A DNA stretch of 47,505 nt. It comes from JALENY01 sp036310185 (lineage in GTDB: Bacteria; Bacillota; Clostridia; Lachnospirales; Lachnospiraceae). The stretch is taken from positions 1 to 47,505 of the forward strand of contig JAXJSH010000109.1 of assembly GCA_036310185.1 (NCBI GenBank), read 5' to 3'. Each line of letters opens with the position of its first letter. Positions within the stretch are counted from its first letter, which is position 1. Shown here piece after piece: positions 16,907 through 24,948 of this stretch. The position numbers and the translations under genes are program-made. The notes under the pieces are model-generated. The model searched no databases. It saw only the letters and a program-made list of their open reading frames with translations, and was not told the DNA's origin.

Positions 16907-16958
16907 ACGAAATTCAGCGTGTGCCGCCCAAACCGCACACGCCGAATTTCGTTTTTTC
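16907..16958. terminator. Strong hairpin terminator between dapL and gatC
   Basis: ACGAAATTC-A-GCGTGTG / CGCACACGC-C-GAATTTCGT with a short loop (16907-16952), flanked by TTTTTT on the plus side. On the minus strand it lies just past the dapL stop and before the gatCAB promoter, so it separates the two transcripts. Confidence 0.8.
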
Positions 16959-16984
16959 TGCTGTCAACAGACAAAATATTATAT

Positions 16985-18199
16985 TTACAGTTTTTTCATG
17001 CGCTCAATAGCCGCAACCGTGTTCTCATAAGTTCCGAATGCGGTCAGACGGAAATATCCTTCACCACTCGGTCCGAATCCGGATCCCGGTGTTCCAACCA
17101 CATTTGCTTTTTCCAGAAGATAATCAAAGAATTCCCAGGAAGTCATCTTATCCGGAGTCTTCAGCCAGATATACGGCGCATTTACACCACCGGATACGGT
17201 GTAACCCATGCTCTTGAGACCGTCGTAAATCACTCTGGCATTTTTCATATAATACGCAACCTGTTCTTTTAACTGAGCTTTTCCTTCCGGTGAATATACG
17301 GCTTCGCCGGCTCTCTGAATGATGTACGGAGCACCATTGTATTTGGTTCCGTGACGTCTTGCCCACAGAGCATGAAGCTGAACATCCCCGCATTTTAAGT
17401 CTTTCGGGATTACGGTAAATCCAAGACGAACTCCGGTAAATCCTGCATTTTTGGAAAAACTGCGCAGCTCGATTGCACAGGTTCTTGCGCCCTCACACTC
17501 AAAAATGCTGTGGGGTACATCTGCTTCGGAAATATATGCTTCATATGCTGCATCATAAATGATCACTGCGCCAACTTTGTTTGCATAATCAACCCACTCC
17601 TGCAGCTGTGCTTTTGTGATAGTGGAACCGGTCGGATTGTTCGGGAAACACAAATAAATGATATCCGGTGTCTCTTTCGGCAGCTCCGGTGCAAAATTAT
17701 TCTCTGCAGTACACGGCATATAAATCACATCGCTCCAGGTCTCTGCCTTCGGATCATAAGTACCGGTACGGCCAGCCATAACATTTGTATCCACATATAC
17801 CGGATATACAGGGTCACAAACCGCAATTTTATTATCAACAGAAAAAATTTCCTGAATGTTGCCGGAATCACATTTTGCTCCATCGGATACGAAAATCTCA
17901 TCTGCACGGATATCACAGCCCAGACTCTGATAATCATTTTTAGCAATGGCACTTCTCAAAAATTCGTAGCCAAGATCCGGAGCATATCCACGAAATGTTT
18001 CTTTTTCAGCCATTTCATCCACAGCCTTGTGCATAGATTCAATGATTGCCGGAGCCAGCGGCTGTGTTACATCTCCAATTCCAAGACGAATGATATTTTT
18101 ATCCGGATTCGCCTCTGAAAATGCTGCTACCTTTTTCGCGATGTTAGAGAAAAGATAGCTTCCTGGTAATTTTAAATAATTGTCGTTAATCTTAAACAT
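16985..18199 (-). CDS. dapL: LL-diaminopimelate aminotransferase
   Basis: PLP enzyme that converts tetrahydrodipicolinate straight to LL-diaminopimelate, the short DAP branch of lysine and peptidoglycan synthesis found in many Clostridia. The 404 residues show the DapL opening INDNYLKLPGSYLFSNIAKK, a conserved GDVTQPLAP segment, FPNNPTGS, a YDAAYEAYI loop and the Schiff-base Lys250 in SFSKNAGFTGVR. dapF follows upstream on the same strand and supplies the next step, so the two probably belong to one pathway operon. ATG follows an ATGGAGGAAC site. Confidence 0.96.
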   Translation of the reverse strand: MFKINDNYLKLPGSYLFSNIAKKVAAFSEANPDKNIIRLGIGDVTQPLAPAIIESMHKAVDEMAEKETFRGYAPDLGYEFLRSAIAKNDYQSLGCDIRADEIFVSDGAKCDSGNIQEIFSVDNKIAVCDPVYPVYVDTNVMAGRTGTYDPKAETWSDVIYMPCTAENNFAPELPKETPDIIYLCFPNNPTGSTITKAQLQEWVDYANKVGAVIIYDAAYEAYISEADVPHSIFECEGARTCAIELRSFSKNAGFTGVRLGFTVIPKDLKCGDVQLHALWARRHGTKYNGAPYIIQRAGEAVYSPEGKAQLKEQVAYYMKNARVIYDGLKSMGYTVSGGVNAPYIWLKTPDKMTSWEFFDYLLEKANVVGTPGSGFGPSGEGYFRLTAFGTYENTVAAIERMKKL

Positions 18200-18254
18200 T
18201 GTTCTGTTCCTCCATTATATCCTGTATATTTCTTTGTATATTTCTGCTTTATCG

Positions 18255-18290
18255 GATATGAATCCCCCTGTCCTGATTCAGCTTCATATC
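18255..18290 (-). repeat. Inverted repeat between dapF and dapL
   Basis: GATATGAA (18255-18262) and TTCATATC (18283-18290) form an 8-bp hairpin with a 20-base loop in the dapF-dapL gap. No T-run follows on the minus strand, so it is not a clear terminator; it may be a processing or stability hairpin. Confidence 0.45.
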
Positions 18291-18294
18291 GCTT

Positions 18295-19131
18295 TTACAA
18301 AATATCAATTTCTCCATTAAACACAGTTGCTGCCGGTCCGTTCATATAAACCAGATTTGCTTCTCTGTCCCAGAAAATTTCCAGATCGCCGCCCAGCAGC
18401 TTTACTGTCACTTTATCTTTTGTATATCCATTTAAAATACATGCAACCGCGGTCGCACATGCTCCCGTACCACAGGCCAGTGTCTCACCGGAGCCACGCT
18501 CCCACACACGCATCTCTACGGTTTCCTCATCAATGATACGGCAGAATTCTGTATTTACCCGATCCGGGAAACATGCATGATTTTCAAATTCAGGACCGAT
18601 TTTTTCAATATCCAGTCCTTTTACATCATCAATAAATATAACCGTATGAGGATTTCCCATTGACACCGCTGTCATATAATATGTAACCCCATCTACTTCA
18701 ATCGGCTCATTCACGACCTGATTTTTCCCGGAAATCACCGGAATCTTCGCCGGAGTCAGTTCCGGTGCGCCCATATTTACTTTTACCATAGACACTTTTC
18801 CGTTTTCTACCGTCAATTCCGGATATTTAATACCGCCTTTGGTGCTGATGCTGAATTTTGTCTTGTCCGTCAGACCGTAATCGTACACATATTTTGCAAC
18901 ACAGCGGATTCCGTTGCCGCACATAGCTCCCTGGGAACCGTCTGCATTGTACATTTCCATTTCAAAATCCGCCGTTTCGGATGGTTTGATCAGAATCAGT
19001 CCGTCTGATCCGATGCCAAAATGGCGGTCACTGACAAATTTTGCCACTTCACCGGGATTTTTCACTGTTTCTTCAAAACAATTCACATATACATAATCGT
19101 TTCCAATCCCGTGCATTTTTGTAAATTTCAT
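18295..19131 (-). CDS. dapF: Diaminopimelate epimerase
   Basis: Converts LL- to meso-diaminopimelate, the precursor of lysine and of peptidoglycan cross-links. The 278-residue protein opens MKFTKMHGIGNDYVYV and has the two catalytic cysteines at the expected sites: Cys71 in MCGNGIRC and Cys220 in ACGTGAC. Motifs GIGSDG and YNADGS are intact. It lies upstream of dapL (95 bp) in the same direction. A small hairpin with a GCAA tetraloop (ACCGCA-GCAA-TGCGGT on this strand, about 19158-19173) sits between it and the preceding ANTAR gene. Confidence 0.97.
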   Translation of the reverse strand: MKFTKMHGIGNDYVYVNCFEETVKNPGEVAKFVSDRHFGIGSDGLILIKPSETADFEMEMYNADGSQGAMCGNGIRCVAKYVYDYGLTDKTKFSISTKGGIKYPELTVENGKVSMVKVNMGAPELTPAKIPVISGKNQVVNEPIEVDGVTYYMTAVSMGNPHTVIFIDDVKGLDIEKIGPEFENHACFPDRVNTEFCRIIDEETVEMRVWERGSGETLACGTGACATAVACILNGYTKDKVTVKLLGGDLEIFWDREANLVYMNGPAATVFNGEIDIL

Positions 19132-19197
19132 AGTATCCTCCCTGTTCTCTCTCTTTTACCGCATTGCTGCGGTTTAAACAACAGCGATTTTTCACTG

Positions 19198-19746
19198 TTA
19201 CATATGCATGATACTGATTACCATTTCTGCTGTCTCTACCATATTTGTGCCATTGTTCATGCTTGTTTTCTGAATATAACGATGTGCTTCTTCTTCCGAC
19301 ATATGGTTACGCTCCATCAAAAGTCTCTTTGCTTCCAATATGGTTGCCTGCTCTTTTGAATCACGGACCTTTGGTTTTTCCCTTTCTCTCTTTTTCCGGC
19401 GCGTAATATTTCGCTCAATCATGTTTATGGTGTCGATCAGATCCTGTGCTTTGAGGGGCATACTCACACACAGGACATCATCTCCACGGCACTGACTGAT
19501 AACTGCTGGTGAACCAAGAAGCAGCATCTCAAATTTTGGCGGCAAGTTCTCTTTTAACTGATGATACATCATGTCCGGGAAACGATAACCGCATATCACA
19601 ATGCCGTTGACTGCTCCGTCAACCGCATTGAGTGCCTGCGCTCCCGTAGAACAAACGGCAGTGACAGTATATCCATAACGCACCAGCAAATTTCGGATAC
19701 TTTTTGCGTTTTCAATTTTCGGAAATACTACTATAATACTGCTCAT
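19198..19746 (-). CDS. ANTAR-domain RNA-binding regulator with degenerate receiver domain
   Basis: Predicted antitermination factor. The first 110 residues have the fold pattern of a response-regulator receiver (IIVVFPKIENAKSIRNLL; PDMMYHQL), but the usual phospho-acceptor Asp stretch reads IVICGYRF, so it is probably not phosphorylated there. A basic linker (RRKKREREKPK) leads to the C-terminal ANTAR domain (about 130-175: AKRLLMERNHMSEEEAHRYIQK). ANTAR proteins bind paired hexaloop RNA hairpins and prevent terminator formation. It lies 48 bp after glnA in the same direction; glnA has a terminator in its leader, so glnA is its likely target. This link is inferred. Confidence 0.85.
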   Translation of the reverse strand: MSSIIVVFPKIENAKSIRNLLVRYGYTVTAVCSTGAQALNAVDGAVNGIVICGYRFPDMMYHQLKENLPPKFEMLLLGSPAVISQCRGDDVLCVSMPLKAQDLIDTINMIERNITRRKKREREKPKVRDSKEQATILEAKRLLMERNHMSEEEAHRYIQKTSMNNGTNMVETAEMVISIMHM

Positions 19747-19794
19747 CTATCCGCCTCCCATATATTTTACTCAAATTTCAAATATATAGAACGC

Positions 19795-21126
19795 TTAGAT
19801 TCGATATAAATACTGGTCAATTTCCCAGTTCGTCACATGAGATGCATACTGCTTCCACTCTTCTTTTTTCGTTTCAATATAACGTGTAACGAAATATTCC
19901 CCAAGTACCTGTGTCACAAATTCATCCTTTTCCATTTCATGAATTGCTTCCAGAAGGCTGCCCGGCAGCGTTTCGATTCCTGCTTCTTCTTTCTGGACGT
20001 CTGTCATATCAAAGAGATTCTGTTCCACACTTGCCGGCGGTTCAATTTTATTGCGGATTCCATCCAAACCGGCTGCCAGACACAATGCCAGAGCAATATA
20101 TGGATTCGCTGCCGGATCAGGGCTGCGCAGTTCTATTCTCGTTTCTTCTCCTCTGCCTGCCGGTACACGGATAAGCGGACTTCTGTTCTTTTCTGACCAG
20201 GCAATATAAACCGGCGCTTCAAATCCGGGAACGAGACGTTTGTAACTGTTTACCAATGGATTTGTCACAGCAGACATGCCCTTGATATGTTTCATGATTC
20301 CCCCGATAAACCAGTATGCTTCTTTGCTCAGGCCCTTCTCATCCGCCGGATCATCAAAAATATTAACTCCATTTTTAGACAGCGACATATTGATATGCAT
20401 ACCAGAGCCACTGACACCATATTTCGGTTTCGGCATAAATGTTGCATGCAGCCCGTGACGTCTGGCAATCGTTTTTACTGCCAGCTTAAAGGTCATAACG
20501 TTATCTGCAGTATGGAGTGCCTCATCATAGCGAAAATCTATCTCGTGCTGAGCCGGAGCTTCTTCGTGATAAGATGCTTCTATTTCAAATCCCATATCTT
20601 CCAGCGTCAATACCATATCACGACGGGCATTTTCTCCCAGATCCACAGGTCCGATGTCGAAATAACCGGCATGTTCATGGGAAATGGTAGTCGGAAGTCC
20701 ATCATCATCCGTGTGATACAGGAAAAATTCACATTCCGGACCAACATTAAACGTATAGCCCATATCTTCCGCCTCTTCAATGACTTTTTTCAGTATATAG
20801 CGTGAATCTCCTTCAAAAGGAGCTCCGTCCTGACGGCGGATATCACACAGAAAACGTGCTACTTTTCCGTCCTGCGGCCGCCATGGAAAAATCTCAAATG
20901 TGTCCAGATCCGGACAAAGATACAGATCCGAAGCCTCAACCCGGACAAACCCCTCAACTGATGAACCGTCAAACATGAATTTATTGTTCAGTGCTTTTTC
21001 CAGCTGAGTTGCCGTTACCGCCACATTCTTCAAAGTGCCGAACATATCCGTGAACTGCAGACGGATAAATTCCACATCCTCTTCCTCAACCAGACGCATG
21101 ATATCGTCCTTTGTATATTTTGCCAT
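19795..21126 (-). CDS. glnA: Glutamine synthetase, type I (GSI-alpha, Bacillus-like)
   Basis: Makes glutamine from glutamate, ammonia and ATP; the main ammonium-assimilation enzyme. The start is set at 21126 (MAKYTKDD), five codons inside the open frame, because GGAGGAG sits 5 bases upstream; the outer ATG overlaps that site. The 443 residues show FDGSSVEGFVR (substrate loop with the Arg of feedback-inhibited Bacillus enzymes), GPECEFF, NPLVNSYKRLVPG and NRSPLIRVP. The adenylylation loop reads NLFDMTD with no target Tyr, so control is by feedback and transcription. The leader carries a promoter and a terminator (below), with an ANTAR gene downstream. Confidence 0.96.
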   Translation of the reverse strand: MAKYTKDDIMRLVEEEDVEFIRLQFTDMFGTLKNVAVTATQLEKALNNKFMFDGSSVEGFVRVEASDLYLCPDLDTFEIFPWRPQDGKVARFLCDIRRQDGAPFEGDSRYILKKVIEEAEDMGYTFNVGPECEFFLYHTDDDGLPTTISHEHAGYFDIGPVDLGENARRDMVLTLEDMGFEIEASYHEEAPAQHEIDFRYDEALHTADNVMTFKLAVKTIARRHGLHATFMPKPKYGVSGSGMHINMSLSKNGVNIFDDPADEKGLSKEAYWFIGGIMKHIKGMSAVTNPLVNSYKRLVPGFEAPVYIAWSEKNRSPLIRVPAGRGEETRIELRSPDPAANPYIALALCLAAGLDGIRNKIEPPASVEQNLFDMTDVQKEEAGIETLPGSLLEAIHEMEKDEFVTQVLGEYFVTRYIETKKEEWKQYASHVTNWEIDQYLYRI

Positions 21127-21164
21127 TATATGCTCCTCCATACAATAAAAATCTTCCTGAAAAT

Positions 21165-21200
21165 GAAAAAATGGGCGCTCTTAATAAAAGAGAACGCCCT
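21165..21200 (-). terminator. Leader terminator (attenuator) of glnA
   Basis: On the minus strand GGGCG-TT-CTCTT / AAGAG-CGCCC forms a stem (with a 2-base bulge) followed by ATTTTTTC. It lies after the glnA promoter and 40 bases before the glnA start, so it must be overcome for glnA to be expressed. Confidence 0.8.
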
Positions 21201-21206
21201 TGTTCC
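21191..21206 (-). promoter_or_regulatory. Hexaloop hairpin overlapping the glnA leader terminator (ANTAR-like)
   Basis: GGAAC-AAGGGC-GTTCT folds as a 5-bp stem (one G-T wobble) with a six-base loop having A at position 1 and G at position 4, the ANTAR-recognised pattern. It uses the terminator's 5' arm, so the two folds exclude each other. The second hairpin usual in ANTAR targets is not evident. Confidence 0.45.
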
Positions 21207-21213
21207 AACCTTG

Positions 21214-21242
21214 ATAATAGCAATACAATCGCCGTTTGTCAA
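21214..21242 (-). promoter_or_regulatory. Sigma-A promoter of glnA
   Basis: TTGACA (21242-21237), 17-base spacer, TATTAT (21219-21214). Transcription would start near 21207, right at the 5' arm of the hexaloop hairpin and terminator. Confidence 0.75.
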
Positions 21243-21379
21243 TGAATATCGCAATAAATGTGGATTGCTTCTTCGATAAACTGCACGGTGCCTTTTCCAC
21301 AGACTTTTTCAATATTCTCAGTCACACTGCCGCCACCGGCATACATTTTTCCAAGGTATTTTAGTAAGTTAAAGATACG
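21239..21379 (-). pseudogene. Remnant resembling the C-terminus of a MerR-type regulator with TipAS domain
   Basis: An open frame of 46 codons between stop codons, after proB, reads like the end of a TipAS domain: LLKYLGKMYAGGGSVTENI, then GKGTVQFIEEAI and IYC. There is no ribosome site at its only ATG (21346), and an in-frame TAG lies at its upstream edge. I read it as a decayed tail of a ligand-binding MerR regulator whose DNA-binding half is gone. It overlaps the glnA -35 box at its 3' end. The assignment rests on remembered family pattern and is moderate. Confidence 0.45.
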
Positions 21380-21408
21380 CTATGACGCAAGGTCAGAGTC
21401 ACGAATTT

Positions 21409-22206
21409 TTACTTATTTGCTACAAATAAGGTACCAACCTTTTTACCATCCATAATATCATACAGAGCTTCCATGTTTTTGCCGTTGGTAACAAGAACAT
21501 CAATCCCCTGTGCAGTAGCCAGGTCCGCTGCCTGCAGTTTTGTACGCATTCCACCGGTACCCCTTCTGGAACCGGCTCCACCGGCAAGCTCATAGGTCTC
21601 TTCATCAATCATCTCAATTCTGCTGATCAGCTTTGCATCTTTATACAGACGCGGATCTCTGTCATAAAAGCCATCAATATCGGACAGTATGATCAGCTTG
21701 TCTGCACGGCAGAGAATTGCAACCACGGCGGAAAGCATATCATTGTCACCGAAAAGTTTATCCTCGGACTCGATTTCCGTATAACTTACGGAGTCGTTTT
21801 CATTGACGATCGGGATAATTCCGTGCTCAAGCAGCGCTTCAAAGGTATTTGCCAGGTTTTCTTTCTTTTCTTCCTGTCTGATATCATCTGCATTCAGAAG
21901 TATCTGCGCTACCGTCTTATTGTAATAGCCAAAAAACTTGTCATATAAAAACATGTTTTCACACTGACCGACTGCTGCCGCTGCCTGTTTCATACGCATT
22001 TCCTTCGGTTTTTCCGGCAAATGCATTTTATTTGCGCCAACGGAGATGGCACCGGATGATACCAGAATGATTTCATGTCCCATATTCTGAATATCAGAAA
22101 GAACAAGTGCCAGTTTTTCCATGGCACGAAGATTGCTGTGTCCCAGCTCATTGGTCAATGTGGATGTTCCTACCTTTATTACAATGCGGTTTCTTTTTAC
22201 GCTCAT
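21409..22206 (-). CDS. proB: Glutamate 5-kinase
   Basis: First step of proline synthesis: phosphorylates glutamate to glutamyl 5-phosphate. The 265 residues cover the amino-acid kinase fold: VIKVGTSTL at 9-17, VSSGAISVGANK near 50, NENDSV near 140, SDIDGFYDRDPR near 175 and the GTGGMRTKL motif near 215. It ends right after the kinase domain and lacks the C-terminal PUA domain of longer ProB proteins, a common form in Clostridia. proA, usually next to proB, is not in this window. Ribosome site GAGGAG lies about 12 bases before the ATG. Confidence 0.95.
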   Translation of the reverse strand: MSVKRNRIVIKVGTSTLTNELGHSNLRAMEKLALVLSDIQNMGHEIILVSSGAISVGANKMHLPEKPKEMRMKQAAAAVGQCENMFLYDKFFGYYNKTVAQILLNADDIRQEEKKENLANTFEALLEHGIIPIVNENDSVSYTEIESEDKLFGDNDMLSAVVAILCRADKLIILSDIDGFYDRDPRLYKDAKLISRIEMIDEETYELAGGAGSRRGTGGMRTKLQAADLATAQGIDVLVTNGKNMEALYDIMDGKKVGTLFVANK

Positions 22207-22433
22207 TTTTTCATTTTCTCCTCATAGTAAATTTATGTTCATCATATCTCCTGATTTCTCAAACTGCATGTAAAAATAAATATGAATGTTTGGTAATTCA
22301 TTATTTCGATGCAGCTTAATTCTCCAAGTATTCATAATACACCATGCACCCGTGGTTTGTGAATCATAAATTTTATCAAATGGTAAGAAAATCCGCCCTC
22401 GTCCAACAAAACACATACTTATTTTAAGGAATT

Positions 22434-22973
22434 TTACATATGTTCTTTTATGTACTGCAAAAATTCCGGGGTTTTTGACCAATATTTGATTCCCCAGTTC
22501 TCAAAATTCCATTCTTCCATATAATCGTTGCACTCAAAATCGATGTAATACAGTTTTTCATTCTGTACAACAAAATTTGTGGGAAAATAATCGATATTGG
22601 TATTTGCAGCATATAAAAGACTGCACATCTCCCGCACCTGTTCCAGATACTCCTGTTTCATCTCATCATTTCGTACTTTGTCGTATATCGTATCACCATC
22701 GATATACTCTTTTAAGATTCTCTCATTTGCCATGTCTGCATCGATCATTTCCGGTATTGGGATTCCGATGTTTTTCAATCGGTCATAATCGTTGACTTCC
22801 GCTTCTATTTTATTTCCAAACTGATAATAATCACAGGGTTCATGATGAATCTGTTTTAAAACATACTGTTTTTTCCCATCTGTGGCCAGGTAGGAATATC
22901 CGCCTTTCCCTTTTCCCAACAATTTTATAATGGAATATTTTTTATCATTTACATACATCACATTCTCACACAT
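22434..22973 (-). CDS. Small protein-kinase-like protein
   Basis: A 179-residue protein with the outline of a minimal eukaryote-like kinase. Visible are a glycine-rich loop LLGKGKGGYSY (18-28), the ATP-site Lys40 in YVLKQI, a Glu near 58 in the next helix, a catalytic-loop pattern NIDYFPTN (Asp128, Asn133) and a DFE metal site at 145-147. There is almost no C-lobe beyond this. It resembles short RIO/ABC1-like or antibiotic-kinase-like bacterial proteins; the phosphate acceptor is unknown. AGGAGG lies 8 bases before the ATG. It is isolated: 227 bp before proB with no clear partner. Confidence 0.7.
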   Translation of the reverse strand: MCENVMYVNDKKYSIIKLLGKGKGGYSYLATDGKKQYVLKQIHHEPCDYYQFGNKIEAEVNDYDRLKNIGIPIPEMIDADMANERILKEYIDGDTIYDKVRNDEMKQEYLEQVREMCSLLYAANTNIDYFPTNFVVQNEKLYYIDFECNDYMEEWNFENWGIKYWSKTPEFLQYIKEHM

Positions 22974-23167
22974 ATAGCTTACCTCCTGATTTCCAAATAC
23001 ATTTTTCAGAAAATTTCATCTTACAACGCGAAAACCTCCGATGTCTTTATTGTATCTTTTCAATCAGACATTTTCAAAGGTTAAACGCGTAACTTAAAAC
23101 AAAATCAAGTGCTCTTATTTGTGAGTTTCGCATAATATATCCTCTTCCTGTTTTTACAACACAATGA

Positions 23168-23205
23168 AGAAAAGAAATTCCAGTCTCTGATCTGAAACTG
23201 GAATT
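23168..23205 (-). terminator. Terminator after the LacI-family gene
   Basis: GAATTCCAGTTTC / GAGACTGGAATTTC inverted repeat (23174-23205) followed on the minus strand by TTTTCTTC, 28 bp past the LacI-gene stop. The remaining approximately 180 bp up to the kinase-like gene contain nothing recognised. Confidence 0.75.
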
Positions 23206-23232
23206 CAAAATATATTTTTTTGCTCTCATGAT

Positions 23233-24234
23233 CTATGATTTTGTACTTTCCCGCTCAATCAAAGTCACCGGCAGCCGGATGGTCTTCTCTGTTGGCTTTT
23301 TTGCTTTCAGATCGCCTAATTTTTCGATTGCGATCCGGGCACGCAGAGAAATGTCCTGCCGAACAGACGTCAAAGCCGGAGAAATCAAATTGCACATAGG
23401 TGTATCATCAAACCCGGCAACCGAAATCTGATCCGGAACTGCAATGCCCTGTTCATGTAAAAAATGTATCAACTCAATGGCATACTGATCAGAAACTGCA
23501 AAAATGGCGGAATGGTTCTGAAGCAGCTCCAGATTTTTCATGTAAAATTCCATACGCTGACTCTTCTGCATGGGAATCAACATGAAATCCGTATTCTGTT
23601 CTCCAAATCCGGCACGAAAGCCTTCATAACGTTCTTTATCCACACAGACCTGATTGTCCGCAATGCACAATGCACGTCTGTGACCTTTTTTCTTATAATA
23701 TGTACCGACTTGATATCCACCATCAAAATTGTCGATTGTGATATTGTAGATTCCCTCTGTCTGGGTACAGTATCCGTCATACACTACGAACGGGATCCGC
23801 ATGTGACTTCTCAGATATACATAATCGCTGTCACAAAATCCCATAAGAACCAATCCATCCAGATTCCACATAGATGCAAATCGAATGATTTCTTCCGGAT
23901 CTGTCGTCTTCTTCACCATCATAAACTGACCATTTTTTTCAATCTCCCCAGACAATGCATTCAAAGAAGATGCATTGAATACATCTTCTAATGCATGGGA
24001 CTCGTACTTCTCATGGTCATTTACAACTACACCTATAATTCTGGAAGAATTCTGTGCCAGCAGAATCCCCGCCATACTTGGAATATACTGCCGTTCTTCA
24101 AGAAGCGCCTGCACACGCTGAACCGTTTTGTCTGATACTTTTTGGGTTTTTCCGTGCAGAACATTTGATACTGTGGCGGTACTTAAACCCAGTTCCTCTG
24201 CGATGTCACGGATACGAATTCTTTTTTCTTCCAT
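23233..24234 (-). CDS. LacI-family transcriptional regulator
   Basis: DNA-binding repressor of 333 residues. The N-terminal LacI HTH is clear (RIRDIAEELGLSTATVSNVLHG, residues 7-28), followed by the hinge helix (VQALLEERQYIPSMAGILLAQ) and a periplasmic-binding-like sensor domain (VVVNDHEKYE; GLVLMGF; VYDGYC; SVAGFDDTPMCNLISPALTSVRQD). No sugar-uptake or catabolic genes are nearby; its only neighbour is a GNAT gene 9 bp upstream in the same direction, so the two are probably co-transcribed. Effector and targets cannot be told. Confidence 0.92.
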   Translation of the reverse strand: MEEKRIRIRDIAEELGLSTATVSNVLHGKTQKVSDKTVQRVQALLEERQYIPSMAGILLAQNSSRIIGVVVNDHEKYESHALEDVFNASSLNALSGEIEKNGQFMMVKKTTDPEEIIRFASMWNLDGLVLMGFCDSDYVYLRSHMRIPFVVYDGYCTQTEGIYNITIDNFDGGYQVGTYYKKKGHRRALCIADNQVCVDKERYEGFRAGFGEQNTDFMLIPMQKSQRMEFYMKNLELLQNHSAIFAVSDQYAIELIHFLHEQGIAVPDQISVAGFDDTPMCNLISPALTSVRQDISLRARIAIEKLGDLKAKKPTEKTIRLPVTLIERESTKS

Positions 24235-24243
24235 GCAATGCTC

Positions 24244-24822
24244 CTATATCTTTCCAAGTTCATTTAAAGTTATAACTTCTGGCTGTTTTTCCAAATGCTC
24301 ACCTATTATTTTTTCCATCCAGACCATATCATACCAGCGATTAAATTTGTATCCGCATTTATGGAATTTTCCAACCAGCTGATAGCCCAGCTGCTCATGG
24401 AATTTCACGCTGTCTCTGGTCAAATATTCATCCTCCTCCGACGGATAGGCGATGCACGCATTCATGTTCAAGATGTTCTGCTGTCTTAACATTTTTTCCA
24501 AAACTCCATGCAGCTGTCTTCCTATTCCATTTCGCCTCATATCCTGTCGGATATATATGGATGTTTCAATGGCCCAGTCATAGGCTTTTCGCTCTTTGAA
24601 CGGGCTGGCATAAGCATAACCGACGATTTCATCCTGCATCACGGCTGTCAGATATGGAAATTTCATTAAAGTTGTCCGGATTCGTTCCCTGAATTCTTCC
24701 ACTGTCGGCACTTCATATTCAAATGTTATAGCTGTATTTTGAACGTATGGCGCATAAATTTTCAGCAGTTCTCCTGCATCTTCTTCTCTCGCCATCCGAA
24801 TTCTGAGATCCGTTTCTGACAT
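24244..24822 (-). CDS. GNAT N-acetyltransferase, phosphinothricin/methionine-sulfoximine acetyltransferase-like
   Basis: Acetyl-CoA-dependent acetyltransferase of 192 residues. The pattern follows the Pat/MnaT branch: IRMAREEDAGELLKIYAPYV at the start, ITFEYEVPTVEEF, a DWAIETSIYI strand and the acetyl-CoA loop RRNGIGRQL near residue 107. Family members acetylate phosphinothricin, methionine sulfoximine or related amino-acid analogues. A role in handling glutamine-synthetase inhibitors is possible, but this is inference. The gene precedes the LacI regulator by 9 bp. Confidence 0.85.
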   Translation of the reverse strand: MSETDLRIRMAREEDAGELLKIYAPYVQNTAITFEYEVPTVEEFRERIRTTLMKFPYLTAVMQDEIVGYAYASPFKERKAYDWAIETSIYIRQDMRRNGIGRQLHGVLEKMLRQQNILNMNACIAYPSEEDEYLTRDSVKFHEQLGYQLVGKFHKCGYKFNRWYDMVWMEKIIGEHLEKQPEVITLNELGKI

Positions 24823-24948
24823 AATATAATACTCCCATCGTGCGGTTTATTTTCACCGGAGGCCCCATTCTTCCGTACATGTTTCCTTCCGATATATCTG
24901 CTTGATATCTGCTTGTACATACTGACTTTAGTATAGTACAGGAACAAC

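Noticed and set aside
22222..22482. 86-codon minus-strand frame overlapping the kinase-like gene end
   Set aside because: No ribosome site, overlaps a better gene, and composition does not look coding.
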